Of a stretch of DNA of 64,000 nucleotides, positions 47,231 through 59,041 are shown in pieces. A program made the translations under genes and the position numbers. Below the pieces are notes generated by a model. That model was not told where the DNA came from. It saw only the letters and a list, made by a program, of their open reading frames with translations, and did no database searches. This DNA is from Alisma plantago-aquatica. Taxonomy: Eukaryota; Streptophyta; Magnoliopsida; Alismatales; Alismataceae. Each line of letters starts with the position of its first letter. The stretch's first letter is position 1. Location: NCBI GenBank assembly GCA_963693085.1, contig OY856409.1, positions 1,340,806,915-1,340,870,914 on the forward strand, given 5' to 3'.

Positions 47231-47330
47231 TTCCTCGGGACGAGTAACGCTTAAGTTCGGTGTGGCGATGAATCCTCCAGATTCACCTTCAGTCACCAAT
47301 TCTAAGGATTTTCGACGTTTTTTCCCTAAT
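47231..47330 (+). repeat. Duplicate of the polypurine tract / LTR start
   Basis: TTCCTCGGGACGAGTAACGC, then TTAAGTTCGGTGTGG, then GATGAATCCTCCAGATTCA reproduces, with changes, the sequence that leads into the true 3' LTR at 47482. About 60 bases of LTR start are included before the similarity ends. Confidence 0.88.
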
Positions 47331-47481
47331 TTTGTTTTGTCTCATTTCCCCTTTTCTCTTTTCTCGTGAAAATTCTGACACTTACATGTAGATGAGGTAA
47401 TTACGAGACGAACGAGCTCTTGTCGACTATCTTAAGTTTTTCTCTGTTCCTCGGGACGAGTAACGCTCAAGTTCGGTGTGA

Positions 47482-50386
47482 TGATGAATCCTCCAGATTC
47501 ATCTGCAAAGTCGCCAATTCTAGGGATTTTATTTCTCATATTGACTGATTTACCCTCGCTTTGGTTCACTTTGAGTGTTTCACGAATTCCTTGCAAATAT
47601 TGCCTAAATAGTTCTAATTACTAGTATATTCAATGATATTATCTCTTACACATTCTCCTTTCCCTCTGCAGATCACTCACAACCACCTGATCGAGATCCA
47701 ACGGTTCCTTTTCATCCAACCACTAAGGAAAATCAAGCAACTCCATGCATACGGTCTCAAGACCGTTTGGATCCTTGCGGTCTCAAGACCGTTTGGATCC
47801 TCGCGGTCCCAAGACCGTTTGGATCCTCGCGGTCTCAAGACCGTTTGTATCCTCGCGGTCTCGAGACCGTTTGGATCCTCACGGTCCCGAGACCGTTTGG
47901 ATCCTCGCGGTCTCAAGACCGTTTGGATCCTCACGGTCCCAAGACCGTTTGGATCCTCGCGGTCCCAAGACCGTTTGGATCCTCGCGGTCCCAAGACCGT
48001 TTGGATCCTCGCGGTCCCAAGACCGATCGAAGCCAGACCGTATGAGTGCACGTGATTGAGGGAGCTATGAGACCGCATGAAGCAAATGGAACGCAAGAAC
48101 GCATGAGGAAATGTGCAGCAAGACCGTTTGCTTATTATTGGAATATGAAGACCGTGAACCAATTGCCTTGGATGAGTCAAGACCGTTTGCTAAAAACACA
48201 GCAGCAATCTATTTAACATTGCAAGCTGCATGAAGATCGCATGGAGTTATTAATCCAAGACCGCATGCAAGACCGTGATGAAAACCAATTAAAATAAGAT
48301 ACTCACATCAGCCACTCACGTGAAGCATGAGCCAGGCAAAACCGCATGAGTCCATGTGAGGAATGCTGCTGGGAAATAAGTTACTCACATTAACTATTCA
48401 CGTGAAGAGCACCGATCGAATGAGCAACCGGCAATACAGACCGAATGAAAAAGTAGATGGGCAAATCGAATAAGCAGCATGTACCAAACCGAATGGCTAA
48501 ATTTTGGCGAGACCGCGAGGAACGCATGACTACGCATGCATCCGAGACCGCGAAGTGCATGCAGCACTTTGTCAAAGGCGAGACCGCGAGAGCGAGACCG
48601 CGAGGCTGAAGAAGGTAAGACTGCGAGGCTGAGGAGAGAAGACCGTGTGAACAAAAGCAAACCGAATAGCTAATAAAGGCCGAGACCGCGAGGAATGCAT
48701 GCATGCTGAAAAGCCAAAAACGCATGAGCCGTAGCTATTCACGTAGACCGTATGGAATTGCATACAAAAGCAAACCGTATGGCCAAATTGCCATTCCAAA
48801 AACCGTTTGATAAAGTGGCAGTAAAGAAAACCGTATGCCCAAGATATTTTGGCAAGCCTATAAATAGAAGGGTAGAGGCATGGTCTTGCCGATCCCATCT
48901 CACTACGGCCCAAGGCTTCCAGACTGGGACCAGGCCGGAACGCTGCCAGATTGCCCGAGCACCGTTTCCGACCAAACTTCACCCACAGCCTCAGAATCCC
49001 ATCCTGAGTCCAGATCCGGTGAGCAGCCAGTCCAGGCGCAGATCTAGTAGGTTGTTCCATCACCATCTCACCATTGCTCACACCATAGCTCCACCTCATC
49101 CTACTCTTGCTATTCTGGAGGTTGACCCGAAGATCGAGGCGGAGAAACGGACGGCATCGACCACGACGGAGCAGTCCCGGAGACTGCGACGATCTACACC
49201 GGGATGTCACAAATCTACTCTTCTGCTCCGACGATGCTTTCTTTCTCTCTCTCTTCTCTTTCTTTGTTGCTCCCTCTATGAGGAGCGAGTAGTTCCATCC
49301 ACTAGGGTGCGGGGACTAGCCCCGCTGCCCGTGTTTTGTATCTTGTACTAAAAAGATGTTATCATTCTGTTTCAATACTAAATCGTTTCATACATGCTTG
49401 AATGTTGGCCGCATTCTTGTATGCATCTATTGTCTTTCATTGTGGTTTGTCTACGACCGCTCTTGAGACTCAAATACCGATTTAGTTTTGGTTTCTGGTG
49501 CGTGTATCCATCGCGCACCCGTTTCGGTATCTAGGAATGCTTTCTAAGGAGTGGAGTAAACTCACCTCCATCGTTGTACTTTTGTACTATGAAATGGAAT
49601 CAGTTGACGTACAAAAGTGCGACCTTGACCGGTCGAGGAACACACTCTGAGGAGAGAGTGGTGCAAAGTACTTGACCATTCGTTCGGGAATGGCTGACAT
49701 TGCAACACTCTCACGTTTCTCGTAGCTATATCCTTGAAAGAGGGATAGTCTATAAGGATACTAATTGATTTGGTAATTATCGCTCGCTTGTTAGTTTTCC
49801 GATGCACGTTTCACGAGGTTGAGTAAGATTTTCTCTTCAGAGACTACATATCTTCATTGACACGTAGATACGTACCGGATGAGAGTTACTCAACCCGTGA
49901 AGGATGTATGCATTACTCTTGTCCTATAAGACATCGGTATTGTACAACATCCATGTGTCCTGCTTACGAGTCTTGCTACGTTTGGTACAAGTACAATTCA
50001 TGTGTAGTGGTGGTGAATACCCGCATCACCCCAGTGATCCATCATCATCTGCTAATCTTAGTTTTTAATCCTTAAACTAGTTTTTATTCTTGCCTTTACT
50101 TTTGCATGTTTTAGGATAAATAACTCAAATCAAACTTCTGGTCTTAGATGATTAACTTAGATTGATACGAAACAAGAAAAAGACACTCAAATTCTTAACG
50201 TTGTCCTTTGGGTTCGATCCTAAATATGTACTATGATAAGGCTTCCACACTCTTGTGGGGTTGGAGCATTTATCTAGCACCAGTTGTAGGTAAACCTAGA
50301 GAAAACATCAACTCCCTAGGGTTTTTGGTGCATATTAGGACTTCCATTGGAAGAGTAATCTTTTGGTGTAAGTTCTAGCTCCATCA
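47482..50386 (+). repeat. 3' LTR of the Athila-type element (2905 bp)
   Basis: It starts TGATGAATCC directly after GTTCGGTGTGA and ends CTCCATCA before the ATAGA duplication. A TATA box is at 48859-48866. It is two 26-bp units longer than the 5' LTR and differs by three other small indels. Confidence 0.95.
47753..48029. repeat. 26-bp palindromic tandem array, 10.6 units
   Basis: This is the same array as 40545-40769 with two additional units (one after unit 3 carrying GTTTGTATCC, one near the end). Confidence 0.97.
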
Positions 50387-50846
50387 ATAGACTCAGAATT
50401 TCCTAAGCTAGCTTCTATCAAAATTTTGGGACCCAGAATCCATTATTTGGTCATGCAAATAAATTCTTCAAACAACCTTAGAAATAGGTGTATAAACCTT
50501 GAATATGAGTCAATCAATTGTCAAATCTTCATCAACAAGTTCAATCCAATTAATATGGTTGTTATCTATATCCAAAAGTTCACTATATAATCATTCAAAT
50601 TCAAACATATATCTAGATGGATGTTTAATCTCATAAACACTTAATTAGTTAGCAAAAGTCGTCCATCCCAATTGAACCCAGTTAGATGTCAAAATCATAC
50701 ATCGTATCTCCAATCAACCCCTAGTTGTGTTAAGATTCCATCATTGGATAACCAATTCATCAATTTGGTATCAACCATCAACCTAGATTTCATGGTCCTC
50801 AAATACTACCTTAGGTTTCAGAAATCTGAAATTCAGGGTCATCACA
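50387..50846 (-). repeat. gypsy-B2 3' LTR, proximal part
   Basis: It continues the LTR interrupted at 40273. It ends GGGTCATCACA (TGTGATGACCC on the minus strand), the LTR start, preceded on the minus strand by a purine-rich tract. Confidence 0.9.
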
Positions 50847-51230
50847 TTCACCCTACCTTATATGGAATTTCATCCTCGAAATTCAACTAATCTCATATTT
50901 AAGGTGAAAATAAGGAGTTCAACTACATATAAGTCAACGCTTCTAGGTTTCAAAGCCATCATAGTTCTGGATATACCCTAAGTTGTTATCTTAGGATATT
51001 TAAGCATGCAAGGGGGTACCCACCCCACCTTGTATAGATGAAAGCATCATTTTTTAGGGAGTCATAGCATCACTTATTTTCTTAGTCATCATATGAAGTT
51101 CTTATTTTTTATTTTATTTACATCCTCATAAACCCTTACGAATAAGGATTTTATTCATACACATGAAATTAAGGTGGTATTATTCAAGGTTTCATCTTTC
51201 ACCATAGTATTAAAACCCATCAATATTGGA
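50847..51230 (-). other. gypsy-B2 internal remnant
   Basis: About 380 bases of AT-rich internal sequence with no coding potential, ending in a 22-base tandem duplication (51209-51252) where it meets the truncated 5' LTR. Confidence 0.7.
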
Positions 51231-52969
51231 ATTAAAACCCATCAATATTATTGTTTTAGAGGTCTAACTAGGGGTCTTACAAGAAAGAGGATATTTTTCT
51301 GAGTCTGGAGGTATTTTTTGTGGATTTATTGGACAAAGGAGCTATTTATAGTGCATTTTCTAAAATCCGCATGTAATATTGGAATTGTAAACTTGCATTT
51401 ACCTCCAGGGATTTACTGGAGCCGTTGATATGATCTTTGGGATCACCTGGATGTCTGCCACCTGGACACTAGGTTGGGGCATGGCTCAGCATCTTAGACT
51501 ACTCCTGGACCGGTCGGTTCTTAGATTGGTCTGGCTGGTTAGACTGGTCGGTCCTCTCTCTCTCACCCTCGTGACTGGGGAATACGCCTATGTGTGTGAG
51601 CCGCCGCCATGAGGCTCAGCTCCAGTGAGGGATCTTAGTAGTAGAGAAGGTGCTCTCTATCGGGTGATAGGCCCTAAAGGTTCAAAGAGACATTCGTACG
51701 CCTCCATCTACTTTGTATGCGTTAGAGAAGCAAGGACCAATGAAAAAGGAAGCTCGCCGGTTGAGCGCCTCCGCAGTGTAAAGAAGAAGGTGCAAACTGA
51801 CCATCAACAAACATGGGATCAAACAGAGGCTTCTGCAAGCTTCTTGATAACTTCAAGGACCCAAATGTGACCTTCAGAACTCCTAGTATCTTCTTATCCT
51901 ACATTCCCAAACTCCTACTAGCTTCACCCAGAGACTTGGTTCGGCAGCCATGGGTTTGTAGAGAAGTTGCAAGATTGATGGCGCCGCTCGTCTTTTCTGG
52001 CTTCGGAGATGATTTTTCGGTACTCAAAACCTCACAAGACAGCCTCCACCTTGCCTCCACAGTCCAGGGATTCTACTTGTGTTTTCGGTGGAGAAACATT
52101 GAGGAGTTGGTGGTCGTCCTCTTTCTCTAGGCCACATCAGCCTCTAATATCGGGCTCGTTGAGTAGATCTCAACCAACCGCAGCTATTTCTTCTCTTAGA
52201 AATATCTAAAACTTCTCACAGAGCAACACAGTTTATGGGATCTGATCTATGGAACTCCTTCGTGGAACCCAGAGGTAGGGGATGAAGTCTCCACCATTGG
52301 ATTCATGCGGACGAGCTAGATTGAGCCACAAATCCAATATGTAGGCACCCCACACAGCTAAAAGGTTGCGTGAAACCTAAATTGTTATTGGACCTAAGTA
52401 CTACATAACCCAAAGACCAAAGTTCAACTAGATTTATATCATTCATGTCCACAATTTCACAAAATTACATCTCTCTATAGAAATTTCCACAAATTCTAAA
52501 ATTTTAGACATAGGCTCAAGATTTCCTAAGCTAGCTTCTATCAAAATTTTGGGACCCAGAATCCATTATTTGGTCATGCAAATAAATTCTTCAAACAACC
52601 TTAGAAATAGGTGTATAAACCTTGAATATGAGTCAATCAATTGCCAATTCGTCATCAACAAGTTCAATCCAATTAATATGGTTGTTATTTATATTCAAAA
52701 GTTCACTATATAATCATTCAAATTCAAACATATATCTAGATGGATGTTTAATCTCATAAACACTCAATTAGTTAGCAAAAGTTGTCCATCCCAATTGAAC
52801 CCAGTTAGATGTCAAAATCATACATCGTATCTCCAATCAACCCCTAATTGTGTTAAGATTCCATCATTGGATAGCCAATTCATCAATTTGGTATCAACCA
52901 TCAACCTAGATTTCATGGTCCTCAAATACTACCTTACGTTTCAGAAATCTAAAATTCAGGGTCATCACA
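51231..52969 (-). repeat. gypsy-B2 5' LTR, truncated at its inner end
   Basis: It aligns with 38990-40273 plus 50387-50846 without the nested element, so it preserves the empty target site near 52516. About 1.2 kb of the LTR end plus the primer-binding site and most of the internal region have been deleted. Confidence 0.88.
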
Positions 52970-52974
52970 AAATC

Positions 52975-53524
52975 AGACAGTGTTTTTGCCAAGTTCCTCA
53001 AGTAATAACACTGAATAAACTGGCTATATGATTTAGGAAACAATTGTAGAATCATATATGTGGTCAACTCTTGGCTCAAAGGGTATCCCATCCTCTCTAG
53101 ATGTTCATATGTCCAATCATATTGAGCACATGGGTCTCTACTTGATCTTCTTCTGTCATCTTGCACTCAAATAATGCCTTTGAGACATTGTACCTTTCTT
53201 GTTTTGCATGATTCCGGTTCATGTTCTTAAGATGTGTTATCATATCAAGAATCCACATGTCTTCATGTTTCTCATGCAACTCATAGTTCAAAGAACATAA
53301 CATAAGGTGCTTAAAGTCTAAGGTATCATTGACATGCTTCCAATAAGCATCCATCTCAGCCCTAGGTGCATCAGGAGCATGTTCCTCTAGCACTGGTGTA
53401 TCTAGGACATAGAGTTTATTCTCATCATTGAGAACCCTTCTCAAAGTGCAAAACCACTCATGGAATTTTGTCCCGTTAGTTTTTCCTTCTTAAGGACTGA
53501 TCGCAATGATGATTTGTTTGCCAT
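52975..53524 (-). pseudogene. copia-A4 gag, frameshifted and interrupted
   Basis: It starts at ATG 53524 (MANKSSLRSVLKKEKL). A one-base loss near 53464 moves the frame before RRVLNDENKLYVLDTP. The UBN2 core runs through EMDAYWKHVNDTLDFKHLML and TEEDQVETHVLNMIGHMN, then a second frameshift near 53100 leads into LERMGYPLSQELTTYMILQL. It ends at the gypsy-B2 insertion (52974). The same start occurs in copia-A1 (MAKESSFKMGKL), where most of this domain is missing. Confidence 0.88.
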
Positions 53525-54604
53525 TTATTTCTACAAGAAAATTTTGCAAAAATTAAAACACTTTTAATTTGATTTGATTAAAATAAAATTTGCTGATTTT
53601 TATTTAGGTCTTTAATTAGTTGTCTCTCCCACTATTTTTTTTCAAACTGATAGCCCTCACATAATAATTCAGAAATTGCACCATAAAACCTTCTAGTGAG
53701 CCAAGACCCAAAACAATTATATTATTACCCGGCCAACGTCAGCGTCCATAACCAATTATTTAGGTAGGCAACTTTTTCCACTTGCATCTCATGCAATTCT
53801 TGGATAGATGCTATGCACAACTCTTTTCCATAGTCATATGCATGCTTCTAGGAACTTAATATCATTAAGATCACCTAGTTGAGTCTGACCCAAAAGTCAA
53901 CACGATAGTAATACACCCTTCTTGGTAAGCCCACATAACCACCATCACATTTCCACAAGATGGACAGTGCACCACACTTGGCGTGCCCATGCTTAGTCAA
54001 TCAAGCTTTTCATGTGAATTTCATATGGAAAACATCTAAGAATTAATATTTTATTGAGGGGTTATATATATATATATATATGCATATCTAATCACCACAT
54101 ACTTAAATATATCATATATACTATATCCACAAATGAAACATGCAATTAAAAAACATGAGTGATGGTTCTGGTCATACAGATGCAATTCCTTAAGCCGCAA
54201 GGAATTACTACAACCTAAGGTCCACATCATATGTAGCAACCTGTTGTTGATGAAGATCTGTGTTGGAACCAGTCTAGGTTAATCGATTCAACTCTTGAAC
54301 TGATCGGTTTCTCTCCTGTTGGTCAATCGGTCTTAAGGATTGGTTCACTGGTCTCAATCCAAGCGACATCTGGACTCCTCCAGTCAATCGGTTGGGCCAC
54401 CACCTGATCGGTCGGCTCCTCCTATCGCCTGGCCTCCTCAGTCCTCCAGTCGATCAGTTTGACTTTTGATTCGGTCATTTCGTCTGGTGTAGAATGCCTT
54501 CTTTTCCATAATAAGAAATAAAAAACTATCATATTCCTACTTAAATTATTACAATGTAATAGGAAACGCTTGAGTTACATTCAAGGGGATCATAGGAAGA
54601 AAAG
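53525..54604 (-). mobile_element. copia-A4 leader, distal part
   Basis: It aligns to 7813-8197 of copia-A1 (53525-53990 part) and to the copia-A2 leader (54100-54600 part). It includes a TA microsatellite at 54062-54083, and between 54280 and 54480 it has several ATCGGTTC/GATCGGT motifs. There is no gene. Confidence 0.75.
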
Positions 54605-56480
54605 CATTGATACTTTTACATATTATAGAGATATGCTTATATTTCCTTTTTACTTGGGCTCTATTCTGCATGATACTTGTGTCGTTTTATCCTGTATTTC
54701 TTAATTGTGTTTATTGTTTTATTCTCTTATCCTATAAAAGAGAATGCATTTTACTCAATTTTACTCAATACAATACCACTTATTCTTCTATATGGTATTA
54801 GAGCATTTTGATCCCCTTTAGCCCTCCCTCCTCTCAACCCTAATGCTTCCTCCATCCTATCCGCCACCCCCCATCCATCTCTCCCTTCTTCCCTACCGCC
54901 ACCCCATCCCCCTTCTTTTCCCTACCCTCTGCTTCCCCTCCTCTCTCCCTACTCTCCACTGCTTCCCTCCCTCTCCCTCTCCTTCTTCCACCCCACCGCC
55001 ACCTCCTTTCTTCCTCCCATCAGCCTTTCTGCCACCACCCACCCCCTATACCCTACCCAATTGTTGTCTCCTTACACAACACACCCCACTCTTCACCATC
55101 TAGACTTTACACTCTTCCCTTCCTCCTAGCCCTACGTTGGCTCCAGAAAGATTAAAAATAGCATGTTGACATTCTAAACAGTCTTCAATTGTTATCTACC
55201 TATGCCTCATGGTATAGTAACAATTCTCTACAAGGTGGCGTAGGTTTTTCTTCAATCTACACTGCCCCTTTTGTGTGTTTTTCAGATTTGATGTGTCACA
55301 TCAACTACCACCATCTTCTTTCCTATTGCAAGTCTCTTCAGATCTATTGATTCTGACTTTCTTCTACATGTGCCAACGGTTATTCTGGATATCTCCTAAC
55401 TATTGCCTACTTTTGCATTATGCTATCTGCTACTGCTTTCTACCCTACCTCAGCTACTGATCTTTGCATTATGGCATCTACTGAGCCTCCATGTTCTCCG
55501 TGTGTCACCACAGTGAAACTTGATGGCTCCAATTACCATCTCTGGTCGACATCTTTTATTTTTTATGTGAAAGTACAATGTCTCTATTCACATATCACCA
55601 CCGACCCTAAACCTACTTTTAATGCATCAGCAGATGATAAGACACAACAAGCCTAGACATAATGAAGTAAAGATGACTAGGATATTATGTCTTAGATCGT
55701 CAACAACACCAAGATGAGGATCACTCAGTCCCTCCTCTGCCTACATGATGCTAAGGCCATGTGGGATCAACTATCCCATGTTTACTATCATCAACAAAAC
55801 CCTAAGTAGGTATTCAAGATCTTCAAGAATCTAGAAAAAATGAGTATGCAACTAATTCTTCTCTTGAAGACTACTACAACCAGTGATCTGCACTCTGGAA
55901 TGAATACGAAATCTATCATCCTCTATCTACTAATATCAAGGAAATTCAATGATAATGAAATGAAGTACAACTTGTCCAATTTCTTGCCAGACTCCCTTCC
56001 TCATTTTTTGAAGTTGTTGATAAATCCTTTTTAGTGATCCTCTACCCACTCTATAAGATGTGCTCAAGTGTGTTCAACATATTCCATGAATGACTTCTTT
56101 TCCTACTATTGAACATCCCGCTCTTGTTTTGTGCTTTGCTGATACTAGTCATGGATGTGGCCATTGTTGTGGTCCTGAATGTGGTGGACATCCCCCTCCT
56201 ACCTCGGGATGGACTTCCTCTACTATACTCAATCGTGGTCAAACTAGTGGTCCTCACTTCTACAACTTGTGTGGATGTGACAATCAAAGTGAAGATTGGT
56301 GTTGGATCAAACATGGAAAGCCCACATGGGCTAACCAAGTAACCTCTGATGCAGCTGAAGATTCTACTACTACTGATCCCAACTCATATCAATCCTCTTC
56401 TGCCTGGATCTGGTCTGGTTTGAACAAATTTTCCAAGACCACATGTCCAACCTACTGTCTACTTTAGAGGTCGGCTCATC
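54605..56480 (+). mobile_element. copia-C: short-LTR copia, 5' LTR and gag only
   Basis: A ~190-bp LTR-like stretch (54605-54792) contains CTTATCCTATAAAAGAG and ACTCAATACAATACC and is followed by the primer-binding site TGGTATTAGAGC (54793-54804), a Pro-rich untranslated leader and a broken gag. The element ends near 56480, where the copia-A4 leader resumes. No pol or 3' LTR is present. Both limits are accurate only to about ten bases. Confidence 0.75.
55471..56466 (+). pseudogene. copia-C gag, multiple stops
   Basis: It starts MASTEPPCSPCVTTVKLDGS followed by NYHLWSTSFIFYV, the N-terminal motif of many plant copia Gags. Several stops begin after TQQA (55656), followed by MWDQLSHVYYHQQN. A decayed zinc knuckle (CGCDNQSEDWCWIKHGKP) lies near 56270. 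The whole is eroded, and the segment after about 56466 is unreadable. Confidence 0.8.
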
Positions 56481-56687
56481 TACCTTGCTTGTTGTTCCAT
56501 CTACTGGCTTACTCTTTTATGCATATGGAAAAAGAGAAAGAGAGGCTTGGTATGCAAATTGAGATATAAAATAGGAATAACAACCATCCAACTAAGCATA
56601 AAGATCTAGGGTATTATTGGCCATAACCATGCTTACATCCACCATCAAAACAAACTTTTAGGGTGATGTGTAGAAATTGCATGTATG

Positions 56688-56761
<74 letters not shown>

Positions 56762-56902
56762 ATCGCATGTGGTATTTAATCGAATATGTACATTAATCAT
56801 ATAAATATTCACATTGCATGTAATAAATAAATGATAAAACCAAAATCTGATCATATTGATTAAATCCCAAAACATAGTAAATTGATGTGGCTCTAATATA
56901 AT
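56481..56902 (-). mobile_element. copia-A4 leader, proximal part, and primer-binding site
   Basis: It aligns with copia-A2 30990-31340. It contains a long pure TA microsatellite (about 56688-56759) and ends with a mutated tRNA-Met site (TATTAGAGCCACATCA reversed, near 56884-56899). Confidence 0.75.
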
Positions 56903-58378
56903 TGTAGAGAAATATGATGAAAGATGAGGCAGCAGAAACAAAATGTTACTACTATATTCCCCTTAGATAGTAGATCCAACAACAATGAACTGGGAAGGAA
57001 AGATTGCAAGACATATACATGTTCCTGAAGCAAGTACATTGACTATTCTTGCTACAACATGCTTCTTTCTCAAGTTGCACCTGAACAGTTGTCAATCGGC
57101 ATCCTCTTGGTTGATCACCATGGATGGTGGTTGACAACGTCCTCCTAGCGAGTGACAAAGGCCTCCTCGCCTCTACTTAGTCCATGTGGACCACCAAGAA
57201 CTGTTTTCGTTCTTTTGGAACACATAAGAAGTTATCCTTTCTAACCAGTATGCTAGTGTCGAGTTGCTCTCCCTTGTTGTATCTACCTTGATGTCTCTCC
57301 CTTTTATGATCAAGATCTGTTTAGGTTCTCATGCTACCACAACTGTTAGAAGATAATAATTTTCAGAGCTTATTGTTGTGTCTTTTAAAAGTTTCAACTA
57401 CCCCTCTATTTGTAGGAGGGTTAGGGTCAGGATTTCCATATCAATTAGGAATCGAAGAGACAAAATTTCATGATTTTTCTAGAGCCTGCAAACCATGAAC
57501 TGGTCGGTTCGCATGTGAGTCGATCGGTTCAACCTTTGAAACTATCAGTTCACCATGTTTCATATTCACATTGAAATTGGCTTCCAATATTCGGTTAATG
57601 CACAACATGACGTCGCATCAGTCCTTGATCCAATCCATTGATCAACCAAATGGTCGGTTCACAACCTAGACCACTCAGTTAATACATCTAAACCAATTGG
57701 TTCACTTGTTGAACCATTCGCTTCAAACTTTTGATTGCCAATATTGTTTAAATTGAATACCTAACACTTTAGTAATTAAGTTTAAATCATATTCATCAGT
57801 AAACTCCTATTCTAGGTGTATCCTATGTGTGTGACCCTATTGGTCCCAAGTTATGTTGGCAGTGAATGCCCATAACTAATTTATGCCATCACAAGCAATG
57901 AGTGGTATCTGGCAGGACATCATTGCAATATCTAAGTAATTGGAAAGTTGGAGAACAACTTCAATCTACAATATGTGATTAATGTTACAATGATTGTATA
58001 GATTCTTTGTTTTTGATATCTAGATTGAACTCGAGGAATGGAATCATCATCCTCTTCAAATTTCAATCCTTGTTCCTTGAAGTAGAGAAGAATGTCTGGG
58101 ATATATGTGAACTCAATATCACATATTAACTCACATAAGCATGGCCATGTATTTCTCAGTATCGCTTATCAAGTGGTTGGGATATCAAACTCATGTAGGA
58201 AGGATAATTTCATCTACATTCATTCCCCATGTGTCACAATATAACCAAGCATAATTGTAATGCTTGGGATTACTTCCCTAGGCTCTAGTAGAGTTTCAGG
58301 AATAACGACTTGCCCCACAGGTCACCACTAGCCTTAACTGTGCACTTTTTCCACACTCACATGCAAGTCGGGGTTAAC

Positions 58379-58450
58379 TTCCCGACTGGTCACCCATCCT
58401 AGTACTACTCCAAGCTGAGAATGCTTAACTATGGAGTTCTTTAGTGATGG
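58379..58450 (-). other. 5S-rRNA-like segment, 3' LTR of Cassandra
   Basis: On the minus strand it reads CCCATCACTAAAGAACTCC, then AGTTAAGCATTCTC and AGTAGTACTAGGATGGGTGA, the order of 5S rRNA. The box A part is mutated (AGCATTCTC for AGCGTGCTC). Confidence 0.88.
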
Positions 58451-58602
58451 GCTCCCAGAAAAGGAGGTGCACCTTGGTGATATGGGTAGTCCAATCATTC
58501 CTTTTAAGATCATTTTATGTGAGACCTCAAATCCTGGGATGTTACAATCTTCCCCACTTAGACGCTTGACATCCTTGTCAAGGCTCAACTATATGGCCTC
58601 AT

Positions 58603-58698
58603 AATATTTCCCCATTTCAGTGCAGACCCAGAATGGCCCATGGACACCATAATATTTCTCTATTTTAGTGCAGACCCAGAATGGCCCATGGACACCCA
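58603..58698. repeat. Tandem ~45-bp repeat in Cassandra interior
   Basis: AGTGCAGACCCAGAATGGCC and the following CATGGACACC occur twice, preceded by ATAATATTTCCCC or ATAATATTTCTCT. Confidence 0.88.
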
Positions 58699-58968
58699 GC
58701 TCCTGATCACATAATACTAGCACAAGGGTGGCTACATCATCATGGATAGCCCTTTCCTACATGCTTGGACCGTACGACCCAAGACTGCCATGCCACATGT
58801 CCATGTGGGCCCCACCTACTGAAGGGGTTATGGCTCTAATACCATTTGTAATGCTTGGGCCCACTGCCCTAGGCTCTATTAGAGTTTCAAGAATGACGAC
58901 TGGCCCCACAGATCACCACTAACCTTAACTGCGCACTTTTTCCTCACTCACACGCAAGCTGGGGTCAT

Positions 58969-59041
58969 CTTCCCGACTGGTCACCCATCCTAGTACTACT
59001 CCAAGCTGAGCACGCTTAACTATGGAGTTCTTTAGTGATGG
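58969..59041 (-). promoter_or_regulatory. 5S-rRNA-like segment, 5' LTR of Cassandra (Pol III control region)
   Basis: On the minus strand, AGTTAAGCGTGCTCAGC corresponds to the 5S box A region and GGATGGGTGACC to the box C region, with normal spacing (AGTAGTACTAGGATGGGTGA intact). Unlike the 3' LTR copy, box A looks undamaged. Confidence 0.9.

Larger units (their letters stand above)
45704..47481 (+). other. Non-coding 3' internal region of the Athila-type element
   Basis: No frame encodes a recognisable product. It contains three copies of AAGTTCGGTGTGG followed by a hairpin (46264-46385), a duplicated polypurine/LTR border (47253-47330) and the functional polypurine border at 47468-47481. 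Such long untranslated 3' regions are usual in Athila-like and LARD elements. Confidence 0.7.
40274..50386 (+). mobile_element. Complete non-autonomous Athila-type gypsy element, TSD ATAGA
   Basis: ATAGA occurs on both sides (40269-40273 and 50387-50391), and the related gypsy-B2 5' LTR at about 52516 shows the same site empty. The LTRs begin TGATGAATCC and end CTCCATCA. The primer-binding site matches tRNA-Asp, as in the Athila group. The internal region (43123-47481) has one long ORF with a CCHC knuckle and about 1.7 kb of non-coding DNA with hairpins. No protease, reverse transcriptase, RNase H or integrase motif occurs in any frame. Movement would need enzymes from another element. Confidence 0.92.
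37753..52969 (-). mobile_element. gypsy-B2 LTR retrotransposon remnant, TSD AAATC
   Basis: AAATC flanks both sides (37748-37752 and 52970-52974), and the element ends are TATAACGTCCC and GGGTCATCACA, so both outer limits are exact. In minus-strand order it has a 5' LTR (52969-51231, inner part lost), about 380 bases of internal remnant ending in a purine-rich tract (AAGGTAGGGTGAA reversed, 50847-50859), and a 3' LTR (50846-37753) split by the nested element. Gag-pol is gone. It inserted into copia-A4 gag. Confidence 0.9.

Noticed and set aside
54843..55103. Pro-rich 86-codon ORF
   Set aside because: It lies in the C-rich untranslated leader of copia-C between primer site and gag; it is a composition artefact.
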